Shown here: in pieces, positions 1-7,899 of the stretch | How positions within the stretch are numbered: the first letter of the stretch is position 1 | Layout of the letters: every line of letters starts with the position of its first letter | Source: Nannocystineae bacterium | GTDB taxonomy: Bacteria > Myxococcota_A > Polyangia > Haliangiales > Haliangiaceae | Length of the DNA: 59,161 nt | Reading direction: 5' to 3' | Assembly (NCBI GenBank): GCA_007133195.1 | Contig: SLNH01000048.1 | Span: forward strand, 1-59,161 | Translations under genes and position numbers: made by a program | The notes under the pieces: model-generated | Told to the model about the DNA's origin: nothing | Seen by the model: the letters and a program-made list of their open reading frames with translations, nothing else | The model's database searches: none

Positions 1-127
1 CCCCCGCAAGCCGCGCCAAGAGCTCGAGGAGCGACTCGATCTCCGCCGGGCTCACCTCCCCGTCGGCCCGGGCCACCGCGCAGCACATGGCCACGACGGC
101 CCTTTGTTGATCATCGCTTAGTACCAC
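1..127 (-). CDS. TerB-like domain protein, N-terminal end only
   Basis: The minus strand is open from a GTG at 127 off the left edge of the window. The visible ~42 residues contain AVARADGEVSPAEIESLLE, the helical ARADGxxxxxE pattern of the TerB/tellurite-resistance-like (DnaJ-associated) fold, whose acidic positions can bind metal. Upstream of 127 the frame turns into proline/arginine-rich non-coding-like sequence, so GTG 127 with a weak GGACGG ahead is the most likely start. No in-frame ATG precedes it. Only a fragment is visible, so full length and function cannot be judged. Confidence 0.45.
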   Translation of the reverse strand, partial: MVLSDDQQRAVVAMCCAVARADGEVSPAEIESLLELLARLAG

Positions 128-363
128 CCGTCCATCATCGCAGAGCCGGCCGCCGATCCCCAGCCCCGCGTTGCGTTTCGACCGGGGGCTCGGCCTCCGC
201 GGTGCGCCGCTCGGCGGCCACGAACGGGTTGGATCGACCGTGGCCCCGTCCGTCGCGGATGTGCCGTTTGTATGGGGCGCGCGCGGCATGGTACCAACCG
301 CGGCGAATCGACTATCGAATCCGTGCCGCCATCGGGCGGCGGCCAGGCGAGCGGAGAGCCACG

Positions 364-1551
364 ATGCCGATCGACCTCGAGCGCGTGCGCGCCGACACCC
401 CCGGCTGCGCCGATATCATTCACCTCAACAACGCCGGCGCCGCTCTCCCGCCGCGACCCGTCACGCGGGCCGTGATCGACCACCTCGAGCGGGAGGCGGC
501 GATCGGCGGATACGAGGCGGCGGCCGAGGCGGCTGACGCGGTGGAACGAACTTATGAGTCGATCGCGCGCATGCTGAGCTGCGCGCCGGAGGAGATCGCC
601 GTGGTGGACAGCGCCACGCGCGCTTGGGATATGGCGTTTTACGCGTTTGACTTTCGCCGTGGCGACCGGATCCTCACCGGCGTCGCCGAGTACGCGTCCA
701 ACTACCTGGCCTTCTTGCAAGTGGCGCGCAAGACCGGCGCGGTAATCGAAACGATTCCGGACGACGCGTTCGGCCAGCTCGACCTCGGCGCGCTGGAGGA
801 GGCACTGAGCTCTGACCGGGGACCGGTGCGGCTCATCGCGGTGACCCACGTCCCCACGAACGGCGGGCTCGTAAACCCCGCCGCAGGCATAGGCCGGCTC
901 GCCCGCGAACACGACGTGCCGTTTTTGCTCGACGCGTGCCAGTCAGCCGGGCAAATGCCGCTCGATGTGCAAACCCTGGGCTGCACGATGCTGAGCGCCA
1001 CGGGCCGCAAGTTTCTGCGCGGCCCGCGCGGGACCGGCTTTTTGTACATCGACCGCGCGTGGGCGCGCCGGCTCGAGCCGCCGCTCATCGATATGCGCGC
1101 CGCCACCTGGACCGCGCTGGATCGCTTCGAGCTTCGGGACGACGCGCGGAGGTTCGAAAGCTGGGAGAAAAACGTGGCGGCGCACATCGGGCTCGGCGTG
1201 GCCGCAGACTACGCCCAGGAGGTCGGCCTGGACGCGATACGCGGCCGGGTCGGCTATCTCGCGACCCGGACGCGCACGCGGCTCGAGGCGAGCCCCCGCC
1301 TCTTGGTGCTCGACAAAGGCCTCGCCAAGTGCGGCATCGTCACGTTCGTCCACATCGGCGAGGAGCCCGCCGAAACCCGGCGCAGGCTGTCCGCGGCCGG
1401 CATCAACGTGTCGGTGAGCCCGCGCGCCTCCACGCGCCTGGACATGGAGGAGCGCGACCTCGACGATGTGGTGCGCGCGTCGGTCCACTACTACAACACC
1501 GAAAGCGAGATCGAACGGCTCGCCCAGGTCGCCGAGGACCGCGGCGCCTGA
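364..1551 (+). CDS. class V aminotransferase (PLP-dependent, cysteine desulfurase-like fold)
   Basis: A 395-residue PLP enzyme of fold type I. The start is the ATG at 364 behind GGAGAG; the open frame continues upstream to 202 but that part is not protein-like. Seen: HLNNAGAA near residues 20-27 (substrate loop), an Asp at ~190 in LLDACQSAGQ (pairs with the PLP nitrogen), and the PLP lysine at ~216 in SATGRKFLRGPRGTGFLY. The RGPRGTGFLY form is typical of the isopenicillin-epimerase/selenocysteine-lyase-like branch of class V rather than of NifS/IscS, and there is no catalytic-loop cysteine in a SufS/IscS context. The substrate is unknown. The gene stands alone, followed by the TetR/SDR pair. 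Confidence 0.88.
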   Translation: MPIDLERVRADTPGCADIIHLNNAGAALPPRPVTRAVIDHLEREAAIGGYEAAAEAADAVERTYESIARMLSCAPEEIAVVDSATRAWDMAFYAFDFRRGDRILTGVAEYASNYLAFLQVARKTGAVIETIPDDAFGQLDLGALEEALSSDRGPVRLIAVTHVPTNGGLVNPAAGIGRLAREHDVPFLLDACQSAGQMPLDVQTLGCTMLSATGRKFLRGPRGTGFLYIDRAWARRLEPPLIDMRAATWTALDRFELRDDARRFESWEKNVAAHIGLGVAADYAQEVGLDAIRGRVGYLATRTRTRLEASPRLLVLDKGLAKCGIVTFVHIGEEPAETRRRLSAAGINVSVSPRASTRLDMEERDLDDVVRASVHYYNTESEIERLAQVAEDRGA

Positions 1552-1702
1552 AGGCGGCGGCTCGGTGGAAAAAAAAAACCGCTAAATCCATGCCTTGGAC
1601 GCGAGCAAGGCCGGTGTGTCGGGTTGACTGCGCGCCGGACTCGCCGGCGCCGGGCGTCGCGAGCAGTGAGCGGATGCAGCTTTTCCCTTGACGCCGAGGG
1701 CT

Positions 1703-1720
1703 GGAATGAATATTCATTCC
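1703..1720. promoter_or_regulatory. 18-bp palindromic TetR operator overlapping the tetR start codon
   Basis: GGAATGAATATTCATTCC is a perfect palindrome. The tetR ATG (1706) lies inside the left arm, so a bound repressor would block both transcription and translation initiation. The core GAATGAATATTCATTC matches the published Bacillus subtilis FadR (TetR family) operator consensus TGAATGAATANTCATTCA except at the outermost base of each side. Autoregulation is inferred. Confidence 0.75.
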
Positions 1721-2311
1721 CATGTGGCGACGCAAACCGCACAACCCGCCCGCGAAGACAAGCGGCAGGCAATCCTCGACGCCGCGCTGGAGCTGTTCGT
1801 CGAGCGCGGCTATCACGGAACGGCGGTACCCGAAGTCGCCGTCCGCGCCCGGGTAGGCGCAGGCACGATCTACCGCTATTTCGCGAGCAAGGAGGCGCTC
1901 GTAAACCAGCTGTACCGCGAGCGCAAACAGGAGCTCGGAACCCGGCTCCTCGAGGGATTCCCGGCCCGCGCACCGGCCCGGGACCAGTTCGGCGAGCTGT
2001 GGCGCCGCATGATGGCGTTTGCCCGCGAAAATCCGCGCGCGTGGGCGTTTTTGGAGCTCCATCACCACGCCGATTACCTCGACGAACAAAGCCGCGCGAT
2101 CGAGCGCCAGATCGACCAGGGCGCCGAAGCGCTGTTGCGGAGCGTCCAGGCGCGCGGCGAGGTCAAAAACCTTGAGCCGTCGCTCCTCGTCGGCATCGTC
2201 CTCGGCGCCTTCGTGGGCGTCGTCCGAGCCGCCTGGGAAGGGCGCATCCCCCTGTCCGACGACCAGGTGGCGGCGGCGGAAGCCTGCTGCTGGGAGGCCA
2301 TCCGCGCGTAA
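1706..2311 (+). CDS. TetR/AcrR-family transcriptional repressor, FadR-like site
   Basis: A 201-residue TetR regulator. The N-terminal helix-turn-helix shows the hallmark KRQAILDAALELF, the recognition helix GAGTIYRYFASKEAL and a linker into an all-helical ligand-binding domain (residues ~70-200) that is not conserved enough to name a ligand. ATG 1706 is chosen because GAGGG lies 5 nt upstream; a GTG at 1724 is an alternative. A perfect 18-bp palindrome covers this start, and a near-identical copy precedes the next gene (an SDR oxidoreductase), so the protein probably represses itself and the SDR. The operator resembles that of acyl-CoA-responsive FadR, which makes a fatty-acyl effector a reasonable guess. 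Confidence 0.9.
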   Translation: MNIHSHVATQTAQPAREDKRQAILDAALELFVERGYHGTAVPEVAVRARVGAGTIYRYFASKEALVNQLYRERKQELGTRLLEGFPARAPARDQFGELWRRMMAFARENPRAWAFLELHHHADYLDEQSRAIERQIDQGAEALLRSVQARGEVKNLEPSLLVGIVLGAFVGVVRAAWEGRIPLSDDQVAAAEACCWEAIRA

Positions 2312-2351
2312 CCTCCCGGCGAAACATCGTGCCGTTCGTCTCGTCACAGAT

Positions 2352-2369
2352 GGAATGAACGTTCATTCC
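2352..2369. promoter_or_regulatory. second 18-bp palindromic TetR operator, upstream of the SDR gene
   Basis: GGAATGAACGTTCATTCC is a perfect palindrome that differs from the site at 1703-1720 only in its two central bases (CG for TA). It lies 41 bp after the tetR stop and 53 bp before the SDR start, so the SDR gene has its own repressed promoter instead of, or besides, read-through from tetR. Confidence 0.75.
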
Positions 2370-2422
2370 TTAACCTCATCACTTCACAGCCCAGTTACCA
2401 AGTCGCCTGAAAGGAGCCACGT

Positions 2423-3346
2423 ATGCCCCGCCCCCAGAACATCCTCATCACTGGCGCCACCTCCGGTATCGGCCGCGCCGCCGCGCTCGACCTAGCCGCC
2501 GCCGGCCACCGCGTGTTCGCCGCCGGTCGCAATCAGCGCGCGCTCGACGAACTGAGCGCCACCGCCAATGTGAGCGCCCACCGCCTCGACGTGACCGACG
2601 AGAGCTCGATTTCTGCCCTCCGCGACGAGGTGTTCGAGCAGACCGACGGCTACGGCGTGGACGTCCTCGTCAACAACGCCGGCTACGGGCTGGCGGCGCC
2701 GATGACGGAGGTCGATCAGGACGATCTGCGTCACCAGTTCGAAACCAACGTGTTCGGGCTCGTCGCGGTTACCCGCGCCTTCGTCCCCGCGATGCAAGCG
2801 CGCCGCACCGGCACCGTCATCAACGTGAGCAGCACCGGCGGCAGGATCTCGTTTCCGTTTTTCGGCCCCTACACGGGCACCAAGTTCGCCGTCGAGGCCA
2901 TGTCCGATGCGCTGCGCGTGGAGCTCCGGGGCTTCGGCGTCCGCGTGTCCGTCATCGAACCCGGCCCGATCCACACGGGCTTCGCCGACACCACCATGGC
3001 CGGCGTCAACCGCTATCGCGATCCGAGCTCTCCGTACGCCTCCGCCTACGCGAACGCCGATGCGGCCCGCGCTCGGGCGGACCGGATGGCCGGCAGCGTG
3101 GACGATGTCACCCGCGTTATCGCCCGCATCATCCGATCGAAAAGGCCCGCCCCCCGCTACGTGGTCCCGTTTAGCTCGAGGCTCATGCTGCTGGCGAGCC
3201 GGTTCGTCCCGACTCGGCTTCTCGACGCCCTCCTCGCGCGCTTCCTCGGCCTCACGCCGAAACAGCTCCCGAGCGCCTCACCGAGCGCCTCGGGCAGCGC
3301 CGAGCCGTCGCCGAGTAGCTCTTACGGCGAAGCGCAGGCGAGCTGA
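2423..3346 (+). CDS. short-chain dehydrogenase/reductase (SDR), classical type
   Basis: A 307-residue NAD(P)-dependent oxidoreductase. Seen: TGATSGIG dinucleotide-binding loop at ~10-17, an Arg in AAGRNQRALDEL (NADPH preference likely), NNAG at 84-87, Ser ~137 and the YTGTK catalytic pair Tyr150/Lys154, then PGPIHTGF. The length beyond ~270 residues comes from a C-terminal extension with hydrophobic LMLLASRFVPTRLLDALLARFLG, as in membrane-associated SDRs acting on lipids, and a Ser/Pro-rich tail. ATG 2423 has GAAAGGAG 7 nt upstream. A TetR-type operator lies just upstream, so the enzyme probably belongs to a lipid- or xenobiotic-responsive unit. The substrate is unknown. Confidence 0.9.
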   Translation: MPRPQNILITGATSGIGRAAALDLAAAGHRVFAAGRNQRALDELSATANVSAHRLDVTDESSISALRDEVFEQTDGYGVDVLVNNAGYGLAAPMTEVDQDDLRHQFETNVFGLVAVTRAFVPAMQARRTGTVINVSSTGGRISFPFFGPYTGTKFAVEAMSDALRVELRGFGVRVSVIEPGPIHTGFADTTMAGVNRYRDPSSPYASAYANADAARARADRMAGSVDDVTRVIARIIRSKRPAPRYVVPFSSRLMLLASRFVPTRLLDALLARFLGLTPKQLPSASPSASGSAEPSPSSSYGEAQAS

Positions 3347-3360
3347 TCACGCCCCTCCCT

Positions 3361-3447
3361 GTGGTATCCACGAGCCGCGGATGTTTTGCGAGCTCCACCC
3401 CCGGGCTCGAACTCGTGGAGCTCGACTACGAGTTCAAGCCGGCGTGA
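3361..3447 (+). other. intergenic inverted repeats with two mutually exclusive stems
   Basis: Between the convergent SDR and reductase genes (3347-3587) GAGCTCCAC (3390-3398) pairs with GTGGAGCTC (3415-3423), while GAACTCGT (3408-3415) pairs with ACGAGTTC (3428-3435). The stems share bases and cannot form together. Neither is followed by a clear T tract, so this may be a terminator region or a structured RNA. A 28-codon frame (GTG 3361 to TGA 3447, ending ELDYEFKPA) covers both stems but has no ribosome binding site. The rest of the gap holds nothing recognisable. Confidence 0.4.
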
Positions 3448-3587
3448 TGCTCGCCACGGCAAAGTAGGAGCCGGGCGCGGCACCGCGCCGCCGCTGTCCC
3501 TACGCATACCGCGCCCATCGGGGCCGGCTCCGAGCGAGGGCGCCGCGCGAACCTCGGTGCCAGGGGCGGGCGGCCTCATCGAGGCGT

Positions 3588-4784
3588 TTAGCCTCGGATG
3601 GCGATGTCGAACTCAGCGGCGCGGAGCCTGTCTACGAGCGGCGTACCGAGCGCTGTCGCCGGCGTAAGCACGCCGCCGCGTCCGGATCCGCCTGGAAGTT
3701 CGGCGCGCGGCGTGAGAGCGAGGAGGAGCGCCGACTCGCAAAGGGTGGCGGTGGTGACGCGGTTGCCGGGATCGCCCCGGCGGCTCAGGGTCGAGACCAC
3801 CTTGCGGCCCGTCTCCGACGTCGCGATGAACCGCGCGCGAAAAAATCCGGCGTCCATCTTCCGCTCCGACGGCCCCTGCCCGGGTTTCGGCCCGAGCTTT
3901 CGGAGCGCGGCCCGGCCCCGCGGGCTCGCCAACAACTTCAAGAACGCCGCGGTGCCCGCCGCCATCGCCCACGCCTTGGTTCGGCTCGACCTATCGAACG
4001 CCTCGTCGTAGCGAAATCCCTCCCCGTACGATTCGCCGTCGGCGGCGGCGAGCGCGGCGCTGCGGCGAACGACGCGGGTGTTGATGGGCGCCATGATGAA
4101 CGGCGTGAGCCACGCGCCGTGGTCCGGATCCCATTCCACGCTGCGGCGATCGGGCGCGCTTTGCTGGTCGCCCTGGCTGCCCTCGGGATTCAGCAGAAAC
4201 GGATCCTTGACGAGCGCGCGAAGCTCGCCCCGTTCGGCTCCGGCCACGATCGTAGCCATGGTTCCGCCGTTTAGCCCACCCCGGCCGTTGAACGAGCCGC
4301 TAACGCTTCGCGTGCCCTCGCCGTGCTCGCGGCGTAGGTGATCCACGGCGAGGAGCGTCCCGATGTCCGAGGGGACGGAGTCGAAACCGCAAAACGCCAC
4401 GATGCGGACACCGGCTGCCGCGGCGCGGTCGTGGTGGGCGATGATCATGTCCCGCACCCACGACGGCTCACCAGTGATGTCGACGTAGTCCACGCCCTGG
4501 CCTACGCACGCCTCCACCACCGGGGTGCCGTGGCGCGAAAACGGCCCGGCCGTCGTCGCCACGACGCGACTGCGCCGCACCATCTCGCGCACCGATTCGG
4601 GTCTGCTGCTATCCGCCTCGATGATCGCCGCAGCCCCAGTTTCGGCTGCGAGCGCTTCCAGGCGCTCCGGCGCGCGCCCCGCGATCGCAAACCGAACGCC
4701 CGACGCGGCGTTTCCGAGGTAGCGCGCGCCCTGCCGCCCCGTAAAGCCCGTAGCTCCGTACAACGTAATATCGAACTCAGCCAC
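3588..4784 (-). CDS. saccharopine dehydrogenase-like / trans-acting enoyl reductase family protein
   Basis: A 398-residue protein with an N-terminal Rossmann fold: LYGATGFTGRQGARYL at ~8-23, then AGRAPERLEAL, and VVATTAGPFSRHGTPVVEACV, DYVDITGEP, FCGFDSVPSDIG. This order is that of the saccharopine-dehydrogenase NADP-binding family that includes the mycobacterial trans-acting enoyl reductase (Rv2953 type) and related lipid enzymes, not true lysine-pathway enzymes. GTG 4784 is the start. It is convergent with the SDR gene. The physiological substrate is unknown; a role in reducing an unsaturated acyl or isoprenoid chain is inference. Confidence 0.82.
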   Translation of the reverse strand: MAEFDITLYGATGFTGRQGARYLGNAASGVRFAIAGRAPERLEALAAETGAAAIIEADSSRPESVREMVRRSRVVATTAGPFSRHGTPVVEACVGQGVDYVDITGEPSWVRDMIIAHHDRAAAAGVRIVAFCGFDSVPSDIGTLLAVDHLRREHGEGTRSVSGSFNGRGGLNGGTMATIVAGAERGELRALVKDPFLLNPEGSQGDQQSAPDRRSVEWDPDHGAWLTPFIMAPINTRVVRRSAALAAADGESYGEGFRYDEAFDRSSRTKAWAMAAGTAAFLKLLASPRGRAALRKLGPKPGQGPSERKMDAGFFRARFIATSETGRKVVSTLSRRGDPGNRVTTATLCESALLLALTPRAELPGGSGRGGVLTPATALGTPLVDRLRAAEFDIAIRG

Positions 4785-5177
4785 GAGCCGGTCTTACCAC
4801 GGAGCCCCCTCCTTGTTGGTCCGATGAAACAGGCAGTAGACGAATGATTGCGCACGCTAGCCGGGGTTTCGCGGTGATCGCGCTCGGTCGCACGAGCTCC
4901 GGGAGCTCGGCGAATCCGCCGCATTCGCTGCGCGACGATCGCGTCGCCCGCAATATTTTCACCCTCGCCGCGTGATTCGTGCGCGGCACGCGATCGGGAG
5001 GATCGCTGCAGCGGCCCAGCCAGCACAGCGCTCGCGCCTGTGCGCCGACTATCGGTTCGCGAGCCCGCGCACGATACCCATGGGATTCGCGCGGTTAGGC
5101 GACGCCGCGGCGGTGCGATCCGAGCGGATCACGAGGGGAGTTCAGGGAATTACATTGCGCTGCAGTTACGGCCGGCA
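4785..5177. other. 393-bp intergenic region without a gene
   Basis: No convincing reading frame. It separates two divergent genes. A palindrome GATCCG-AG-CGGATC (5117-5130) lies about 48 bp upstream of the sigma-54 promoter and is a candidate activator site. The remainder has no repeat or hairpin I can support. Confidence 0.4.
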
Positions 5178-5193
5178 TGGCACGACATATGCT
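5178..5193 (+). promoter_or_regulatory. sigma-54 (RpoN) promoter of the repeat lipoprotein gene
   Basis: TGGCACGACATATGCT matches the -24/-12 consensus TGGCACG-N4-TTGCW except for A instead of T at the first base of the -12 box. The invariant GG (5179-5180) and GC (5191-5192) are separated by exactly 10 bp. Transcription would begin near 5204, leaving a ~16-nt leader that contains the AAAGGAGA ribosome binding site (5207-5214) before GTG 5220. Confidence 0.65.
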
Positions 5194-5219
5194 CTTTCGC
5201 CGCGCCAAAGGAGACTCTC

Positions 5220-5897
5220 GTGGCACGAAAATGGTTTTCTCTCACAGTCGTCGCGCTGAGCGCGCTGCTCGTCGCCTCGAGCTGCACAGTGCAGGGACAG
5301 GTGCACGCCAGCTACCGCGGCGCGCAGGTGATCGAGCTCGTAGAGCTCCGCCCGGGCCTGTGGGTCGCAGTGGACTACCCGCGGCCGGTGTTTTTCTCCA
5401 ACGGGTACTACTGGATGTACCGGAACGGCCAGTGGCTGCGCTCGTACACCTACTACTCGGGCGACTGGGTGATCGTCCACTACCGCTACGTTCCCCCGAC
5501 GCTGCGTTATCTCGATCGCCCGCCCCGCTACTACGTCCGCTACCAGCCGCGCCCCGAGCGCCCGCGCTATGTGGCGCCGCGCGTCCGCGATCACCGAACG
5601 GAGGAAGCGCGAGCGCCGCAGCCCCGCGTGCGCGATCACCGCGGCACCGATCGGGATGAGCGGCCCCGCGTGCGCGACCATCGAGGTGGCGAGCCGAGCG
5701 ACCGGGCGCGCGAGAGGCCCAGCGGCGAGCGCGACGAGCCGCGCGTGCGCGACCACCGAGAGCGAGGCGACGATCGGGACACGAGGAGCCGCCAGCGCGG
5801 GCGAGAGGGCGACGACGAGCCGCGCGTGCGCGACCACCGAGGGCGAGACGACGATCGGAACACGAGGAGCCGCCAGCGCGGGCGGGATCGCGACTGA
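5220..5897 (+). CDS. lipoprotein with aromatic domain and PRVRDHR-repeat tail
   Basis: 225 residues starting at GTG 5220 behind AAAGGAGA; the longer upstream frame is rejected because the signal peptide begins here. A lipoprotein signal (MARKWFSLTVVALSALLVASSC, Cys22) is followed by a Tyr/Trp-rich domain (~25-105, with GYYWMYRNGQW and YYSGDWVIVHYRYVPP) and then a disordered, charged Arg/Asp/Glu tail with five PRVRDHR motifs. The last two 27-residue units are an exact-length tandem duplication. It is probably anchored in the outer membrane or periplasm. The polyampholyte tail could bind polyanions or the wall. A sigma-54 promoter sits just upstream. No enzymatic motif is seen and the function is unknown. 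Confidence 0.75.
   Translation: MARKWFSLTVVALSALLVASSCTVQGQVHASYRGAQVIELVELRPGLWVAVDYPRPVFFSNGYYWMYRNGQWLRSYTYYSGDWVIVHYRYVPPTLRYLDRPPRYYVRYQPRPERPRYVAPRVRDHRTEEARAPQPRVRDHRGTDRDERPRVRDHRGGEPSDRARERPSGERDEPRVRDHRERGDDRDTRSRQRGREGDDEPRVRDHRGRDDDRNTRSRQRGRDRD
5733..5894 (+). repeat. two tandem 81-bp in-frame repeats
   Basis: Units 5733-5813 and 5814-5894 each encode 27 residues starting DEPRVRDHR and containing TRSRQRGR. They differ at a handful of positions, and the second ends at the stop codon. They mark a recent in-frame duplication in the lipoprotein tail. Confidence 0.8.
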
Positions 5898-5911
5898 GAT
5901 TCGTATAAGGC

Positions 5912-6967
5912 TCAGTAGCCGAAGTTTTGGACCCAGTACCCCTGGTAGTGGCCGACGCCGAGCGTCCGCAGGTCGGGGTCGAGGAGGTTTCGGCGATGGC
6001 CCTCGCTGCCCAGCCACTGCTCCACCACCCGTTCGGCCCGTTCCGTTCGATTGAAGGCGATGTTCTCGGCCATTCCGCCCGAGATGCCGAAGGCTCGCGC
6101 CCTCTGCTGCGCGCTCATCACATGTTCGAGGTCGCCGTCGACGCCCGGGGCGTAGGTGTCGTGCGAAAAATAGCCATGGCTGGCCATATCGGCAGCGTGA
6201 TGCCGGGCCGCCTGCCCGAGCTCTCGGCTCCACGAAACGGGCTCTAGGTCATGCTGGCGACGGACCTCGTTCGTGATCTCGAAAATCTCCCGCTCGAGGT
6301 GGGCGAGGTCGCCGCCGATATGCTCGATGTCCGCGCCCCTCCGTGTGGCCTCGGCCTCCTCGGGAACGCGCGTATGTCGATCACGTGCGTCGCTCTCGGC
6401 CGCCGGAGCCCCTCCGCTGCGCTCTCGTTGTGACGTGCGCGCGTCGCCGCCCCGGCGGAGCTCGCGGCGCTCCCCGAACCACGCGCGAGCCCGCTCGTGA
6501 CCACGCTCATCGCGCCGAACATCTCGCCGGCTGCGCACCGCTGGCTGGGTTCGGTCGCGTTCGTATCCCGGCCGATGCGCATCCTCGTCTTCGGCGTGAC
6601 TCGATTGCCCAGGCGCGTTGGCACGATGCTCACCAAGACGGCCGAGTCCGCGTTCGGGGCGAGGATCCCGATCCTGCCGAACGACGCAGGTCGCGCTCGC
6701 CTCGTCTTGCGCCCGGGGCGCGGGCCGGTCCCACTCGCTCTTTCGATCCGCATCGGCGGCGACGGCGAGGGGGATCAGCATCACCGCCGCGCCGGCGGCG
6801 AGCGATACGAACGTTCGCCCCGGCGACGTGCGTCCGAACCCTCGCTGTTTGAACGGGGATGTTTTTGGCTTCGCTGCGCACTGTCCCATGGCTGTTGAGA
6901 CGCGAATACCGTCAGGGGATTCAACCGGGCCGGGGATGAGTTGCGGCCCGAGGGAGTCGTATCGCAT
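5912..6967 (-). CDS. secreted CAP/SCP-domain protein with long disordered linker
   Basis: Up to 351 residues (ATG 6967; ATG 6889 is an alternative start). A hydrophobic segment TFVSLAAGAAVMLIPLAVAADA near residue 52-73 acts as signal or anchor, then ~150 residues of Arg/Glu/Asp-rich low-complexity sequence, then a C-terminal CAP domain (~225-351). The CAP domain shows ITNEVRRQHDLEPVSWSREL, ARHHAADMASHGYFSHD with the cavity His, GGMAENIAFN, and HRRNLLDPDLRTLGVGHY. Bacterial CAP proteins of the YkwD type are extracytoplasmic; their activity is poorly defined. It is tail-to-tail with the charged-repeat lipoprotein, 14 bp apart, and both have unusual Arg/Asp-rich linkers. Confidence 0.85.
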   Translation of the reverse strand: MRYDSLGPQLIPGPVESPDGIRVSTAMGQCAAKPKTSPFKQRGFGRTSPGRTFVSLAAGAAVMLIPLAVAADADRKSEWDRPAPRAQDEASATCVVRQDRDPRPERGLGRLGEHRANAPGQSSHAEDEDAHRPGYERDRTQPAVRSRRDVRRDERGHERARAWFGERRELRRGGDARTSQRERSGGAPAAESDARDRHTRVPEEAEATRRGADIEHIGGDLAHLEREIFEITNEVRRQHDLEPVSWSRELGQAARHHAADMASHGYFSHDTYAPGVDGDLEHVMSAQQRARAFGISGGMAENIAFNRTERAERVVEQWLGSEGHRRNLLDPDLRTLGVGHYQGYWVQNFGY

Positions 6968-7007
6968 GCTGTGCGCGCTCGATTTGTAGTCAAAGGTGTG
7001 TTTGTCA

Positions 7008-7817
7008 ATGTCGAACCTCCACGTTGCCGGTGAATCCCTGCACGTCCTCGACTCGGGCGGAGGCGAGGCGGCCGTCGTATTCGTTCACGGAAACTCGCTG
7101 TCCGCGGTCTCGTGGGAACATCAGCTCGAGGCGCCGGAGCTTTCGCGGTGGCGGCGCATCGCGCTCGATCTGCCCGGCCATGGACAATCTGCGCCCTCGC
7201 CCGAGCCGGAGACTCGCTACGCCCTGCCCGGATACGGTGTGACGCTGAAATCGCTCGTCGAGCTTTTCGGCCTGTCCCGCGTCGTGATCGTCGGGCACAG
7301 CATGGGCGGGCACATCGCGATGGAGGTCGCGCGCGAGCTGCCCCAGCTCGCCGGACTCTGTGTTCTTGGCGCGCCGCCCCTGCGAAGCCCCGCCGACATC
7401 GCGCGCGGCTTCGTCGATACGCCGCTCATCCGGTTTATCGGCGCCGGCGAGCTCAGCGAGGCCGAGGCCGCCGAGTGGGCGCGGGGGATGTTCGGGCCGA
7501 ATGTCGAGCCGCCCGCCTGGGCCGCCGAGTCGATCCTCAGGGTCGATCCCAAGGCGCGGCCAAGTTTGGGCGAGAGCCTCGCCCAAGCGCGCATGGCCGA
7601 CGAGGTGGCGGCGCTCGAGGCCATGTCACCCCCGGCCGGGCTCGTTCACGGTGAGCTCGACGACATGGTGAGTCTCGACTACGTACGCGGACTGGATGCG
7701 CCGATGTGGCGCGGCGGTGTGCACGTCGTGGACGGAGCGGGGCACATGCCACAGTGGGAGCGACCCGCGGTCTTCAACGCGCTCTTAAGGGATTACCTCG
7801 AGGAGATCGGCTGGTGA
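7008..7817 (+). CDS. alpha/beta hydrolase
   Basis: 269 residues from ATG 7008. The canonical fold is clear: VVFVHGNSLSAVSW (oxyanion loop), DLPGHGQS, nucleophile elbow GHSMGG with Ser98, acid region GELDDMVS, and the catalytic His in DGAGHMPQWERP. It resembles the small esterase/acyltransferase-like hydrolases of broad substrate range. No partner gene shows the pathway. Confidence 0.9.
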   Translation: MSNLHVAGESLHVLDSGGGEAAVVFVHGNSLSAVSWEHQLEAPELSRWRRIALDLPGHGQSAPSPEPETRYALPGYGVTLKSLVELFGLSRVVIVGHSMGGHIAMEVARELPQLAGLCVLGAPPLRSPADIARGFVDTPLIRFIGAGELSEAEAAEWARGMFGPNVEPPAWAAESILRVDPKARPSLGESLAQARMADEVAALEAMSPPAGLVHGELDDMVSLDYVRGLDAPMWRGGVHVVDGAGHMPQWERPAVFNALLRDYLEEIGW

Positions 7818-7877
7818 TCGCGATGCGGGCGACGCTGACTGCGCTCCAAGCGCGCAGCTCGTCCCCGCCGCCGCTGG

Positions 7878-7899
7878 CGGTAGCCGGTTTTCGCTACCG
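7878..7899. terminator. bidirectional hairpin terminator
   Basis: CGGTAGC (7878-7884) pairs with GCTACCG (7893-7899) around an 8-base T-rich loop, between two convergent genes and overlapping the stop codon of the minus-strand gene. There is no long T tract, so efficiency is uncertain. Confidence 0.5.

Noticed and set aside
1569-1578. Run of ten A after the aminotransferase gene
   Set aside because: No convincing hairpin directly before it in either direction, so it is not called a terminator; it is only a homopolymer in GC-rich DNA.
3361-3447. tRNA-like TCGAAC sequence in the intergenic hairpins
   Set aside because: No cloverleaf, no acceptor stem and no CCA-compatible end can be drawn.
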